Below, piece by piece: positions 7,989-17,062 of a stretch of DNA of 64,000 nucleotides (position 1 is its first letter; each line of letters opens with the position of its first letter). Origin of the DNA: Lachnospiraceae bacterium (GTDB taxonomy: Bacteria > Bacillota > Clostridia > Lachnospirales > Lachnospiraceae); contig JAGAMG010000022.1 of the NCBI GenBank assembly GCA_017624835.1, positions 62,001-126,000 on the forward strand, read 5' to 3'. The notes under the pieces are model-generated. The model ran no database searches. It saw only the letters and a list, made by a program, of their open reading frames with translations, and was not told the DNA's origin. Made by a program: the position numbers and the translations under genes.

Positions 7989-10900
7989 TTACCTAAATTC
8001 AAACCACTTAAAATCAAAATTACATCCCGGCAGGAACACAAAGGTCACACTGGTTTCTCCTGTAATCTGCGGCAATTCAAAAGTCATTTCCACATACTTC
8101 TCCGAGCAGGGGAATTCCAACACCTGCACAAGCTCTGTTTCTCCGGTGATTCTAAGCTGAATGGTATTCTGGGGTAATGGTGTCCGTCCGCAAATAGTAA
8201 TCTTCTTTGCTCCCTCTGTTCCAAAATTCATATTTTCATAGGACAGGGATACGTTATTGCCAATCTTTTCTACCACATCTGGCTTTCTCTCATAGCTGTC
8301 GCCATAAATTACCGCTGTCTCTGCAACAAAAAGCTTTGCAAAAGCCTTTTCTTGCTTTGTAAAATTCATTTTTTCCAAAAACATCTTTTCATGGGTCACA
8401 ATGGTTATGGACTGTACGCCCGAAACTCTTCTGTTTAAGCGATAGGTTTCCGGCTGGAACACTTCCCAGATGTGCTTTTTGTGATAAAGCACATCTCCCA
8501 ACAATTCGCTGCCCTCTTCCCCGGGGATTCCCTGCCAGATTTGTAGCATATGAGGGTCATCATCATGGGCAAAAATGAAAAGCGTCAATTCATCACTACC
8601 ATAATCTCCAAAATCCAGATTGCTATAAGTCAGCCATGTCTCTCCATCCTTATCCGTTCCGGCACTGCTGGAAATTCCTTTTCCGATGTGTCCGCGGCTG
8701 GAACTATAGGCAACCCCAGCTATTTCCTCATAGGGGTTTAGAAAAGCAGCTCCCAAGCCTTCAATTTTCATTTCCATTTGGGAAATCAGTTTTGTTTTAG
8801 AGGTACCATTCTTACTCATACAGCGCACAAAAAGCTCTCCGTCTCCCAAACCATGTATTCTGATACTCTTGTCATCGGAAAGAGCTTCCACTTTGGCAAT
8901 TTTACTTTCCAGACCTGCCGCATCCGTCACCTTCCATATGACATCCGTGTCAGTTGCATTAGGGGGATATATTGTTGCCTTTAAGGTTACAGAAGAACAT
9001 TCCTTTGACAGACTCTGCCCCTCCAAAGCCGTAAGTTCAATTTTCCGCACCGGTACAAACCCATATTCCACTTCTGCCAAAGGTTGATAGAAATTCTCTG
9101 TATGTGCGGAAACTCCTTTTTCTATGGGCGCTTCTACCGCTTGAAGCAGCAAACTTACCTCACCGGGCTGACCATTTCCATTATAGCATTCTGCCTTATT
9201 ACCGCACTGACCCGCTACAGGCTCCACCTTTACCAAAATCTCTCCCGGCTCAGTCTTAGCTGCAATCATTGCCAAGAGCTTGCCCTGAAACAGCTTCCTC
9301 ACCGTTCCCTTGTACTGGTCATAATCAGTGCTGTCACCATTGTCCAAGCCAACCAGACGTGCTGCTCCGGACACCGTAACCTTTACATAATCAGAGGCAT
9401 TCTCCACAGGATAACCATCCTTATCCACAGCACTGATTTCCACAAAAATCATATCCTGACCATCAGCTTTTATGACACTTTTGTCAGCTTTTAACACTAA
9501 ACTTGCAGCATCTCCAAAGGAATGTCTTTCTTCCTCCGCAATCACATTTCCCTTTTCATCATAGGCCACCGCTTTAATACTACCCGGCTCATACACAGCC
9601 TTAAAATGTGGCTGCAGAGCAGTGCCATGTTTATGGTCTATTTGCCTTCTGCCCTGAGATTTTCCGTTTACAAACAACTCCACTTCCGGAGCATTACTGC
9701 AAATCCTGATATCTACCAATTGTCCCGGATTAAAATCCCAATAGGGATAAACATGTACCATGGGGGCTGTATGATAATCCGTCCACTCCGCCTGATATAA
9801 ATAGAAGGAATCCTTGGGGAAGCCGGCTGTGTCAATTTGTCCAAAATAGCTGTTTTTAGTCTGATAAGGAGTGGGTTCTCCGATATAATCAAAGGCAGTC
9901 CAAATAAATTGTCCGCAGGAATATTCTGCGTCACGATCCATGGTAATACAATACTCTGCATTTTTTGCAGCCCAACTGGTAGTGCTGTTTCCCAGAGAAG
10001 AACACTGCTCATCCTCCTCAATCAAGGTAGCACGTTCCAAGGGGAAATGATAAATACCACGGCTCTGCACCACAGAAGAGGTTTCACTGCCGTAAATAAT
10101 CCAATCAGGATACTTTTCATGATGCTGTGCATAATATTTTTCCGCATAATTATAGCCTGCCATTTTCACGATATCCGCGCACTTCTGAGCATTTTCCCAG
10201 GGCATATAATTAGAGCCAATGGTAACCGGTGCATTTCCACGATAATCCCACTGTTTTACGTAATCCATCAGTCTTACTGTGATTTCCTGTCCATGGGCAT
10301 CTGCATGTGTATCCGGAATCTCATTACCGATACTCCACATAATTACACTGGGATGATTCCGGTCACGACGAATCCAACTTCTTACATCCACTCCTGCCCA
10401 TTCCTTAAAGAAGCGTCCATAATCATAAGTATTCTTAGAAATTTCCCACATATCAAAGGCTTCAGATACAATCAAAAATCCCATTTCATCTGCCATTTCC
10501 ATTAACTCTACAGCAGGCATATTATGAGAGGTGCGGATAGCATTCACCCCCATGGAACGCATCATACAAAGCTTCCTGCGCATAGCCGCCTTGGAGAACG
10601 CTGCCCCCAGAGCACCCAAATCATGATGGTCGCAGGCACCGTTTAAACGCACCTTTCTGCCATTTAACAAAAATCCTTTATCCGGTAAATAGGCAATGGT
10701 GCGGAAGCCTACTGCAATCTTTTCCTTTTGCACGCACTGGTTACAAGTCTTTGCCTCCTGTAACAGCTTTACCTCTAAATGATACAAATTTGGCTCCGTA
10801 ATATCCCAACGTTTGGGGTTATCCACCAAAAAGCTGCTACAATCCTTCTCCTGTCCACAGCTCAGGGACTTCTTTTCCGCGAAAACCACCTCTTCATCCT

Positions 10901-11579
10901 GATATAAGGTATATTCCAAAAAATATTCGCTCTGTCCGTTCTCCACTTCCATTCCTTCTCGAATATCTTCTTTGCTTCCGCCTCCTAATATCTTTCCTAC
11001 AGTCTCTCCCCAAGATATTTCCGTATCCACTATAAGCTCATAGCCATTTTCCACTTCCTTAGTGGACATATAAATCCCATCCATCGGAATATGTACTTCC
11101 GGCAGGGTAAGCATCCATACATTTCGATAAATTCCGGCTCCGCTATACCAACGGCTGTTGGGTGCAATATGGGTTACTTTTACTACCACCTCATTGCTTC
11201 CCGGCTGCAAAGCATCCGTTATATCCACATCAAAAGTAGAATATCCGTACTTCCATTCCTTTACTGCCTTACCATTCACATAGACAACAGAATCCATGTA
11301 AACGCCCTCAAAGCGAAGGCATACCCTGCCATTACCACCATTGGTAAAAGCTACTGCCTCCTCAGGCTCCATATCCTCAAATACCTCTTCCAACACAAAC
11401 TCTCTGCGATACCAGCCGATACTATTTTCATACAAATCCTGCGTATTATAAATCAGCCAATCGTGGGGCAAATCCACGGGCTCCATCTCCTGCTCCCAGC
11501 TCTCACGATTTTCCCATTCCACATCTGTTGCAGTCTTATGAAACTTCCATTTATCATTCAACAATACTTTTCTATTCAT
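7989..11579 (-). CDS. Very large glycoside hydrolase family 2 enzyme (beta-galactosidase-like)
   Basis: An unsecreted protein of 1196 residues. Order: an N-terminal sugar-binding jelly roll (about 1-170), an immunoglobulin-like domain, a TIM barrel (about 300-600) with acid/base Glu420 in MWSIGNE and nucleophile Glu499 in IIYGSET, then DUF4982-like and Ig-like beta modules. A C-terminal extension of about 350 residues ends in a carbohydrate-module-like beta-sandwich. Beta-galactosidase is the best guess, since it lies with a GH53 galactanase and would finish galacto-oligosaccharides. Other beta-linked substrates remain possible. No signal peptide is seen. Its AAAGGA site lies in the 3' end of the ClC gene. 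Confidence 0.9.
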   Translation of the reverse strand: MNRKVLLNDKWKFHKTATDVEWENRESWEQEMEPVDLPHDWLIYNTQDLYENSIGWYRREFVLEEVFEDMEPEEAVAFTNGGNGRVCLRFEGVYMDSVVYVNGKAVKEWKYGYSTFDVDITDALQPGSNEVVVKVTHIAPNSRWYSGAGIYRNVWMLTLPEVHIPMDGIYMSTKEVENGYELIVDTEISWGETVGKILGGGSKEDIREGMEVENGQSEYFLEYTLYQDEEVVFAEKKSLSCGQEKDCSSFLVDNPKRWDITEPNLYHLEVKLLQEAKTCNQCVQKEKIAVGFRTIAYLPDKGFLLNGRKVRLNGACDHHDLGALGAAFSKAAMRRKLCMMRSMGVNAIRTSHNMPAVELMEMADEMGFLIVSEAFDMWEISKNTYDYGRFFKEWAGVDVRSWIRRDRNHPSVIMWSIGNEIPDTHADAHGQEITVRLMDYVKQWDYRGNAPVTIGSNYMPWENAQKCADIVKMAGYNYAEKYYAQHHEKYPDWIIYGSETSSVVQSRGIYHFPLERATLIEEDEQCSSLGNSTTSWAAKNAEYCITMDRDAEYSCGQFIWTAFDYIGEPTPYQTKNSYFGQIDTAGFPKDSFYLYQAEWTDYHTAPMVHVYPYWDFNPGQLVDIRICSNAPEVELFVNGKSQGRRQIDHKHGTALQPHFKAVYEPGSIKAVAYDEKGNVIAEEERHSFGDAASLVLKADKSVIKADGQDMIFVEISAVDKDGYPVENASDYVKVTVSGAARLVGLDNGDSTDYDQYKGTVRKLFQGKLLAMIAAKTEPGEILVKVEPVAGQCGNKAECYNGNGQPGEVSLLLQAVEAPIEKGVSAHTENFYQPLAEVEYGFVPVRKIELTALEGQSLSKECSSVTLKATIYPPNATDTDVIWKVTDAAGLESKIAKVEALSDDKSIRIHGLGDGELFVRCMSKNGTSKTKLISQMEMKIEGLGAAFLNPYEEIAGVAYSSSRGHIGKGISSSAGTDKDGETWLTYSNLDFGDYGSDELTLFIFAHDDDPHMLQIWQGIPGEEGSELLGDVLYHKKHIWEVFQPETYRLNRRVSGVQSITIVTHEKMFLEKMNFTKQEKAFAKLFVAETAVIYGDSYERKPDVVEKIGNNVSLSYENMNFGTEGAKKITICGRTPLPQNTIQLRITGETELVQVLEFPCSEKYVEMTFELPQITGETSVTFVFLPGCNFDFKWFEFR

Positions 11580-11581
11580 AA

Positions 11582-12865
11582 TTACTTATCCTTTCTCATC
11601 CATTTATCCTGCCTAAATTCTGTTTTATATTTGGAATACAAAATCTTTTGGGAATGATACAGACTGTAATAACCGGACAACATATAGCTAATCGCTACGC
11701 CTATCAAAACAAAATAAATACAATCCATTCCAAACAGTTCCACTGCAATCCACAACGAAGTAACAGGGCTGTTAGTTACTCCGCAAAATACCGCAATCAT
11801 TCCCACTGCCGCACATAAGGAAGGGGAAATCCCCAAAACCTGTCCCATCAAGCAACCAAAAGTTGCACCTATAAAGAAGGACGGAACAATTTCTCCCCCT
11901 TTAAAACCCACGCCAAGAGTCAATGCAGTTAAAATCATTTTGATTAAAAAGGCCTCCGGGCGCACCTCACCATGCATACACTGCTCAATAATCTCCATGC
12001 CGGCACCCAAATAATCCGTAGTTCCCAGCAGCAAATTAATAGCCACAATTACAATTCCAACCACAAAAATTCTTACATAGGGATTGGGCATCCATTTTTT
12101 GGTATGTTCGGAAGCAGCATGCAAAGCCAGACATAGACAAATACTTACCAGAGCACAAAGAATTGCTACCAATGCAACCTTTCCCGTAGCCACCGCCGTA
12201 AGCTCCGGTATCACGCTTATGGTCATAGCTTCTCCTTCCACACCACAGAAGCGGGCAATCTCCACTGCAATCAGGCTGGAAAACACACAGGGCACCAAAG
12301 CCGCGTAATACATCACACCTACACTAACTACTTCCATGGAAAAAATGGTTGCCGCCAGGGGTGTTCCAAACAATGCCGAAAAGCAAGCACTCATACCGCA
12401 CATAACTGCCACCTGCATATCCTTCTCGCTGAGACGAAAGAGCTTTCCCAGACCACTGCCAATGCTTCCTCCCATCTGCAATGCAGCACCCTCTCTTCCC
12501 GCAGAGCCACCAAACAAATGAGTCAACAAAGTACTTATAAAAATAAGGGGTGCTGTGACCACATGGAGTCTTTCCTCTGAGCGCACTGCTGCCAGCACAC
12601 TATTGGTACCATGGTCATTTTCCCGGTGGGCGATTTTATATAAATATACAATTATCAAACCCGCCACAGGTAATCCCAATATAATCATGGGATGCTCTTG
12701 ACGCATTTCTGTTACCGCCTTCATTCCATAAGAAAAGGCAGTACCTACCATGCCTACCACAATACCGATAGCACCTGATATTACTACCCATTTCAAAAAC
12801 TGCAACAGCTTCTGTCCCTGCTTTTCCACCTCTCTGTATACTTTATTTTTCGCTTTTTGTTCCAT
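11582..12865 (-). CDS. ClC-family chloride/halide channel or antiporter
   Basis: A 427-residue polytopic membrane protein. It has the ClC selectivity-filter motif GGSAGREGAALQMG (about residues 118-131), a second helix-end motif GVGFKGGEIVPSF near residue 315, and the GVTNSPV segment near 360. The normal transporter has about 18 membrane helices, and the length fits a ClC without C-terminal CBS domains. The ion cannot be read from sequence; chloride/proton exchange or fluoride export are both possible, and no fluoride riboswitch was recognised upstream. The GH2 gene starts 2 nt downstream, so the two are cotranscribed. Confidence 0.9.
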   Translation of the reverse strand: MEQKAKNKVYREVEKQGQKLLQFLKWVVISGAIGIVVGMVGTAFSYGMKAVTEMRQEHPMIILGLPVAGLIIVYLYKIAHRENDHGTNSVLAAVRSEERLHVVTAPLIFISTLLTHLFGGSAGREGAALQMGGSIGSGLGKLFRLSEKDMQVAVMCGMSACFSALFGTPLAATIFSMEVVSVGVMYYAALVPCVFSSLIAVEIARFCGVEGEAMTISVIPELTAVATGKVALVAILCALVSICLCLALHAASEHTKKWMPNPYVRIFVVGIVIVAINLLLGTTDYLGAGMEIIEQCMHGEVRPEAFLIKMILTALTLGVGFKGGEIVPSFFIGATFGCLMGQVLGISPSLCAAVGMIAVFCGVTNSPVTSLWIAVELFGMDCIYFVLIGVAISYMLSGYYSLYHSQKILYSKYKTEFRQDKWMRKDK

Positions 12866-12921
12866 AAAGTACTTTCAACCCTTTCTTTCCACCACTTGAC
12901 ATATTATGCTTTTCCACATAT

Positions 12922-13437
12922 TCAAGCTTTGTTACGTCTCCACTTCCAAAGACAACCATATACCAACATTGCATCAAAACTGCCCAGAAGGATTCCCCCC
13001 AAAATATCAGTCGGATAATGCACAAACAGATACATTCTGGAAAAAGCTATAATGGCTGCAACCACCAACGCAACCATTCCCGGTTTCCGATAAAACAAAA
13101 AGATACTTACTGCTGCTGAAAAGCTATTGGAGGTATGTCCCGAAGGAAACGAATATTGACCCGGAAAAGGGATCAGCAAAGTGACACTCCTGTCAACTGC
13201 ACAAGGTCTTGGACGTGCCACCACCTTTTTTATAATTTCATTTCCCAGAATCATGGTAAGCAGCATTGCCACCGCCATTGTCAACCCACACTTTCTGGTT
13301 CGCGGAATCAACAATAATACAAGGCTCACTGCAATCCAAACCATACCACCATTTCCGATACTACTAAAAAAAATCATAATCTCAGACAACCAATCCTGAT
13401 GCCAGCCCTGTATCATATGCAAAATTTCCAGTTCCAT
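12922..13437 (-). CDS. PAP2-family phosphatase
   Basis: A 171-residue membrane phosphatase that removes phosphate from lipid phosphates such as undecaprenyl or phosphatidylglycerol phosphate. The three catalytic signatures are present: KKVVARPRP (C1), FPSGHTSNS (C2) and SRMYLFVHYPTD (C3, catalytic His). About five membrane segments surround them. The GAGGTGAGG site precedes ATG 13437. It lies between rpe and the ClC gene in the galactan cluster, with no obvious link to sugar use. Confidence 0.9.
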   Translation of the reverse strand: MELEILHMIQGWHQDWLSEIMIFFSSIGNGGMVWIAVSLVLLLIPRTRKCGLTMAVAMLLTMILGNEIIKKVVARPRPCAVDRSVTLLIPFPGQYSFPSGHTSNSFSAAVSIFLFYRKPGMVALVVAAIIAFSRMYLFVHYPTDILGGILLGSFDAMLVYGCLWKWRRNKA

Positions 13438-13504
13438 TCCTCACCTCATATCGGCATACTTTTATCAGTATACCTACATTATATTGTGCATGCCTCACAC
13501 CTTA

Positions 13505-14155
13505 TTATTGCAGCTTCTTCAAAAACTCTTCCGCATTGACACATGCGTCATTTTTAAAAACGGAAGAACCGGCAACAATCACATTAGCTCCTGCCTCCAA
13601 CGCCATATGCACATTGTCAAGGCTAATACCACCATCCACCTGAATATCCGTAGACAGCCCTTTATCTGCTACCATTTTACGAATCACCTGTACTTTATCC
13701 AGACATTCCGGAATCAGCTTTTGCCCTCCGAAGCCCGGCTCCACAGTCATTACCAGCACCATATCTACCAATTCCAGGTAGGCTTCCACAGCCTCCGGCG
13801 GTGTGTTAGGCTTAATGGTAATACCCACTTTTTTACCGGTTTCCCGAATCAATTGAATGCAGCCTTCCACATCCTCAGTGGCTTCGATATGAAAGTTAAC
13901 CAAATCTGCACCACACTTTGCAAACTCCTGCACATACCGCTCCGGCTTTTCAATCATCAAATGCACATCCAAAAACAAATCCGTCTTAGGACGCACACAC
14001 TGCAAAATGGGCATTCCATAAGAAATAGAAGGGACAAAAAGTCCATCCATAACATCCACATGAAGCCACTTTACTCCTGCTTTTTCTACTGCCCGAATAT
14101 CTTCTCCCAGCTTCCAGAAATCCGCTGACAGAATTGATGGTGATAAAATGTTCAT
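13505..14155 (-). CDS. rpe: Ribulose-phosphate 3-epimerase
   Basis: Interconverts ribulose-5-phosphate and xylulose-5-phosphate in the cytosolic pentose phosphate pathway. The 216-residue TIM barrel shows SPSILSADF at the start, WLHVDVMDGLFVPS (metal ligands His and Asp), LDVHLMIEKP, the mobile-loop MTVEPGFGGQK and the second Asp in QVDGGIS. It has normal length and a good AGAGAGG site. A separate promoter (14211-14239) lies just upstream, so it can be expressed apart from the galactanase gene. Its role fits the arabinose and transketolase genes elsewhere in the window. Confidence 0.95.
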   Translation of the reverse strand: MNILSPSILSADFWKLGEDIRAVEKAGVKWLHVDVMDGLFVPSISYGMPILQCVRPKTDLFLDVHLMIEKPERYVQEFAKCGADLVNFHIEATEDVEGCIQLIRETGKKVGITIKPNTPPEAVEAYLELVDMVLVMTVEPGFGGQKLIPECLDKVQVIRKMVADKGLSTDIQVDGGISLDNVHMALEAGANVIVAGSSVFKNDACVNAEEFLKKLQ

Positions 14156-14210
14156 AATATATTCCTCTCTTGAAAAGGCCTTGCTTAAGCAGTCTTTTCA
14201 TTCGGTCTAT

Positions 14211-14239
14211 ATTCTAGCAAATTAAAAAGCAGATGGCAA
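14211..14239 (-). promoter_or_regulatory. Internal promoter ahead of rpe
   Basis: On the minus strand TTGCCA (14234-14239) and TAGAAT (14211-14216) are spaced exactly 17 bp. It would serve rpe, PAP2, ClC and the genes below them. Confidence 0.5.
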
Positions 14240-14258
14240 CCATTACAATCTCTTTATG

Positions 14259-15971
14259 CTACTTTTTCTTTAGGGTTACTTTTCTCACTTTACCATAGAT
14301 AGCCGGGGAATCTACTTTTATTCCTACTTCCATTTCTCCCGCATCAGACACCTCCAGAGGTAATTCGCTACGGCGCCATTCTCTGTCTGTGGGGAAAATC
14401 TCAATTTTTTCATCAACACCTTGCCCTTTTGCATACAGAGCCACCTGTACTCCTGTAGTATTGTCTCCCCGGTATTCTACACTCAGAACATATTTTCCCG
14501 GCTCCAACCCGACAATTTTCTGGGACAGCTCCAATTCAAAATTATCCTTACATTCAAAGTAGAAATAATTCTCCGTACCATAGGGATATTCTTCTGCAAT
14601 TTCCGGTCGGATATCCGTCCGTACCTCCCTATTTGCAGTCAATCTCCAATAATCAGTATCCTCCGCAAAAGTCCCGTTTCTGACATAATTGATATCCTGA
14701 GTTTCAATCCTTACCCGAAGCGATATCGGCTCTTCACTTGAACCTACTGTTCCCCGGAGCACAAGCTCTCCCTGCTCAGGCAATCCCCCCTGCCCGGGTA
14801 CATTTGCCCATATTACCCTCTGTTTTTCTATGCTTCCATCCCACTTTAGCACATTCACATACTTCGGCAGACACTGTTGCAAATCTGCGCTTGGGGATAC
14901 CGTCAATTCTCCGGGGGCGTATATTTTAGCATCAGCTGCACAGTCCACCCGCTCCACATCAAAGGCAAAGGCTTTACAGCCTTCCGTAGGGATTCCATTG
15001 GCATCCACCACTCCCATACAGCTCCCCCAGCTACCATCATCACTCTTGCTGCGGGAGAAGGGTTCCCAATAAAATACTCCCAAACCCATTCCATTCTTCA
15101 CATGGGCGGTAATACTCATAATCAGCTCCAGCACCTTGCGCTGTGCCACAGGATTTGCAGGGAATCCGGCATTTAACTCCTGCTGTTCGCCAAAGAGACT
15201 TCCGCTGCTTCTACGGAAAGCATGGGCTATCTCAGCAAGCACAATAGGCTTATGATATCTGCCCACCAATCTTTCCATGGAATTCTTAATATCATTGAAG
15301 GTACCATGCCAAAAAGGATAATAGGACAAACCTATGATATCAAAATCTGTTACCCCATGCTCCAGAGCCGCATCAAACCATTCCTCCAGATAATGATATC
15401 TGCCCCCCTGATCCAGATGTATTACTACCTGAGTATCTCTTTCCTTCTGGGTATCCCGAACCGCTCTGATACCGGCATTGATTAGTCTTGCCAGCATGGG
15501 CCAATTACTTACCTTACCGGCGGGCCATATCATACCACAACGAATTTCATTGCCAATCTGAATGCTGTCAGGATACGTCCCATTCTCATCCAATGCCTCC
15601 AAGGCCTCTCTGGTAAAGGAATACACCGCCTGCACCAATTCATCATTCGACAAATCCTTCCAGGCCTCCGGCATCTCCTGATGCCCCGGGTCAGCCCACC
15701 AATCAGAGTAATGGAAATCCAGCATAAATTTCATTCCTCGGCTTACCAATTCCTTTGCCATCCATTTGGTATGCTCCAGGTCACAATAGCCTTCTGCCTG
15801 GGGCACACGGGCAGGGTTGTTCCACAGGCGTAGTCTGCCGTAATTAATACCCTGTTCCTTGGCAAAATCCAACAAATTCACCTTATTTCCATCATAGTCA
15901 AAATATTGAAATCCTTTATCCAACATCTCAGGGTAAGAAGAAATATCCACTCCTCGGATAAAATTGCTCAT
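14259..15971 (-). CDS. GH53 endo-beta-1,4-galactanase with C-terminal beta-sandwich
   Basis: Cleaves beta-1,4-galactan side chains of pectic arabinogalactan I. Residues 1-340 form the GH53 barrel: FIRGVDISSYPEM, YGRLRLWNNP, FHYSDWWADP, acid/base Glu142 in QIGNEIRCG and nucleophile Glu247 in PIVLAEIAHA. The C-terminal 220 residues are beta-rich and resemble a carbohydrate-binding or Ig-like module. Most GH53 enzymes are secreted, but this one has no signal peptide, so it probably acts on imported oligosaccharides. AAAGGAG precedes ATG 15971. It sits after lacI in the transporter operon. Confidence 0.93.
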   Translation of the reverse strand: MSNFIRGVDISSYPEMLDKGFQYFDYDGNKVNLLDFAKEQGINYGRLRLWNNPARVPQAEGYCDLEHTKWMAKELVSRGMKFMLDFHYSDWWADPGHQEMPEAWKDLSNDELVQAVYSFTREALEALDENGTYPDSIQIGNEIRCGMIWPAGKVSNWPMLARLINAGIRAVRDTQKERDTQVVIHLDQGGRYHYLEEWFDAALEHGVTDFDIIGLSYYPFWHGTFNDIKNSMERLVGRYHKPIVLAEIAHAFRRSSGSLFGEQQELNAGFPANPVAQRKVLELIMSITAHVKNGMGLGVFYWEPFSRSKSDDGSWGSCMGVVDANGIPTEGCKAFAFDVERVDCAADAKIYAPGELTVSPSADLQQCLPKYVNVLKWDGSIEKQRVIWANVPGQGGLPEQGELVLRGTVGSSEEPISLRVRIETQDINYVRNGTFAEDTDYWRLTANREVRTDIRPEIAEEYPYGTENYFYFECKDNFELELSQKIVGLEPGKYVLSVEYRGDNTTGVQVALYAKGQGVDEKIEIFPTDREWRRSELPLEVSDAGEMEVGIKVDSPAIYGKVRKVTLKKK

Positions 15972-16000
15972 ATTGCTCCTTTCTGTTTCTGATAGTGCTT

Positions 16001-16032
16001 GAGTCCTGCAATACTCTCATATCACAGGACTC
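16001..16032 (-). other. Intercistronic hairpin between lacI and the GH53 gene
   Basis: GAGTCCTG (16001-16008) pairs with CAGGACTC (16025-16032). No T-run follows on the minus strand. It is more likely an mRNA processing or stability element, or a leaky stop, than a full terminator. Confidence 0.4.
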
Positions 16033-16049
16033 AAAAATCAGGAGTCAAA

Positions 16050-17051
16050 TTATTTAGTAGATTGCTTTAATATTACCTGATAACCAAGCAAAACCTTTTT
16101 AGGGGTGGTGTCTCCTTCCAAAATATCCAACAGCATTTTGGATGCCTCTGTTCCCATTTCACTGACATTAAAATCCAAACAGGTAATGGGTGTCTCACTG
16201 CTGTTCAATAACCAACTGTTATAAAAGGAAGCAACCCGAATATCCCCGGGAATGTTTACCTTTTCCCTCCGCAGCTTATTCACTACGTTGAGACAGATAT
16301 TATCATCCATACAGACAATACATTCTATCTGTTCCTTCAACATATCTTCCACAGCCTTATCAGCCACTATCTCATAGCCGGCTTCATCAAAAATCAGATT
16401 TTGATCAATGGGAATATCATTTTCCCGAAAAGCTTTTACAAACCCCTTATAGCGACTCTTGGTTACCTCATGGGTACGGTCTGCACAGAATAATGCAATC
16501 CTGCGCATACCTTTCTTTATCAAAATTGAAGTCAGCTCACGACAACCATTTTCCTGATCCACATCCACCTGCCAGACAGATTTATCATCAAAAGAACCTA
16601 CAATTACAAAAGGAACTCCCTGCTGTTGTAAATAGCGCACCCCTTTACTTTCCTGTATGGAACGGGTAAAAATCACACCATCAATCTTCTGGTTCTCCAC
16701 TAATTTTATAAGTGGGTTAATGTCCCCAGCCTTCAGCTTTATGGGGATTATATTATAATCCCTAGGTTCAAAATAATCATAAATACTCAACAGAATCTTT
16801 GAGAAAAAGGGAAGTTCTGCAAAATCCTTTTCTCCCGGCAGTGTTACACAAATATTTCTGGTTTGTTTGAAACCCTTTTGTCTGATATTCGGTTGGTAAT
16901 CATTTGCCCGGATAAAATCCAATATTCTCTTTTTGGTGTCTTCACCAACCCTGCCCTTACCGGACAGGGTTCGCGAAACCGTTGTGGTAGAAATTCCAAG
17001 CTCACTTGCAATCTCTTTTACACTGATTTTGTTGCTAGCTTCATTCGACAT
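16050..17051 (-). CDS. LacI-family transcriptional regulator of the galactan cluster
   Basis: A 333-residue repressor. The N-terminal LacI helix-turn-helix is clear (VKEIASELGISTTTVSRTLSG), followed by the hinge DYQPN and a periplasmic-binding-protein-like sugar domain with GVIFTRS, IALFCAD and IRVASF segments. It lies between the binding-protein gene and the GH53 gene. It is therefore the expected ligand-responsive repressor of the three TTGCGC-type palindromes at 20596-20760. The inducer is probably a galacto-oligosaccharide, which is an inference from its neighbours. Confidence 0.92.
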   Translation of the reverse strand: MSNEASNKISVKEIASELGISTTTVSRTLSGKGRVGEDTKKRILDFIRANDYQPNIRQKGFKQTRNICVTLPGEKDFAELPFFSKILLSIYDYFEPRDYNIIPIKLKAGDINPLIKLVENQKIDGVIFTRSIQESKGVRYLQQQGVPFVIVGSFDDKSVWQVDVDQENGCRELTSILIKKGMRRIALFCADRTHEVTKSRYKGFVKAFRENDIPIDQNLIFDEAGYEIVADKAVEDMLKEQIECIVCMDDNICLNVVNKLRREKVNIPGDIRVASFYNSWLLNSSETPITCLDFNVSEMGTEASKMLLDILEGDTTPKKVLLGYQVILKQSTK

Positions 17052-17062
17052 AAATCATTTCC

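Noticed and set aside
9837..10505. A 222-residue plus-strand frame opposite the GH2 gene
   Set aside because: It has no recognisable domain or ribosome site and mirrors a strong minus-strand gene with intact catalytic motifs.
12866..12921. Fluoride riboswitch ahead of the ClC gene
   Set aside because: The gap is only 56 bp, and no pseudoknot pattern of that riboswitch was found, so fluoride specificity is not supported.
13484..14128. A 214-residue plus-strand frame opposite rpe
   Set aside because: No domain is seen, and the complementary strand encodes a complete Rpe.
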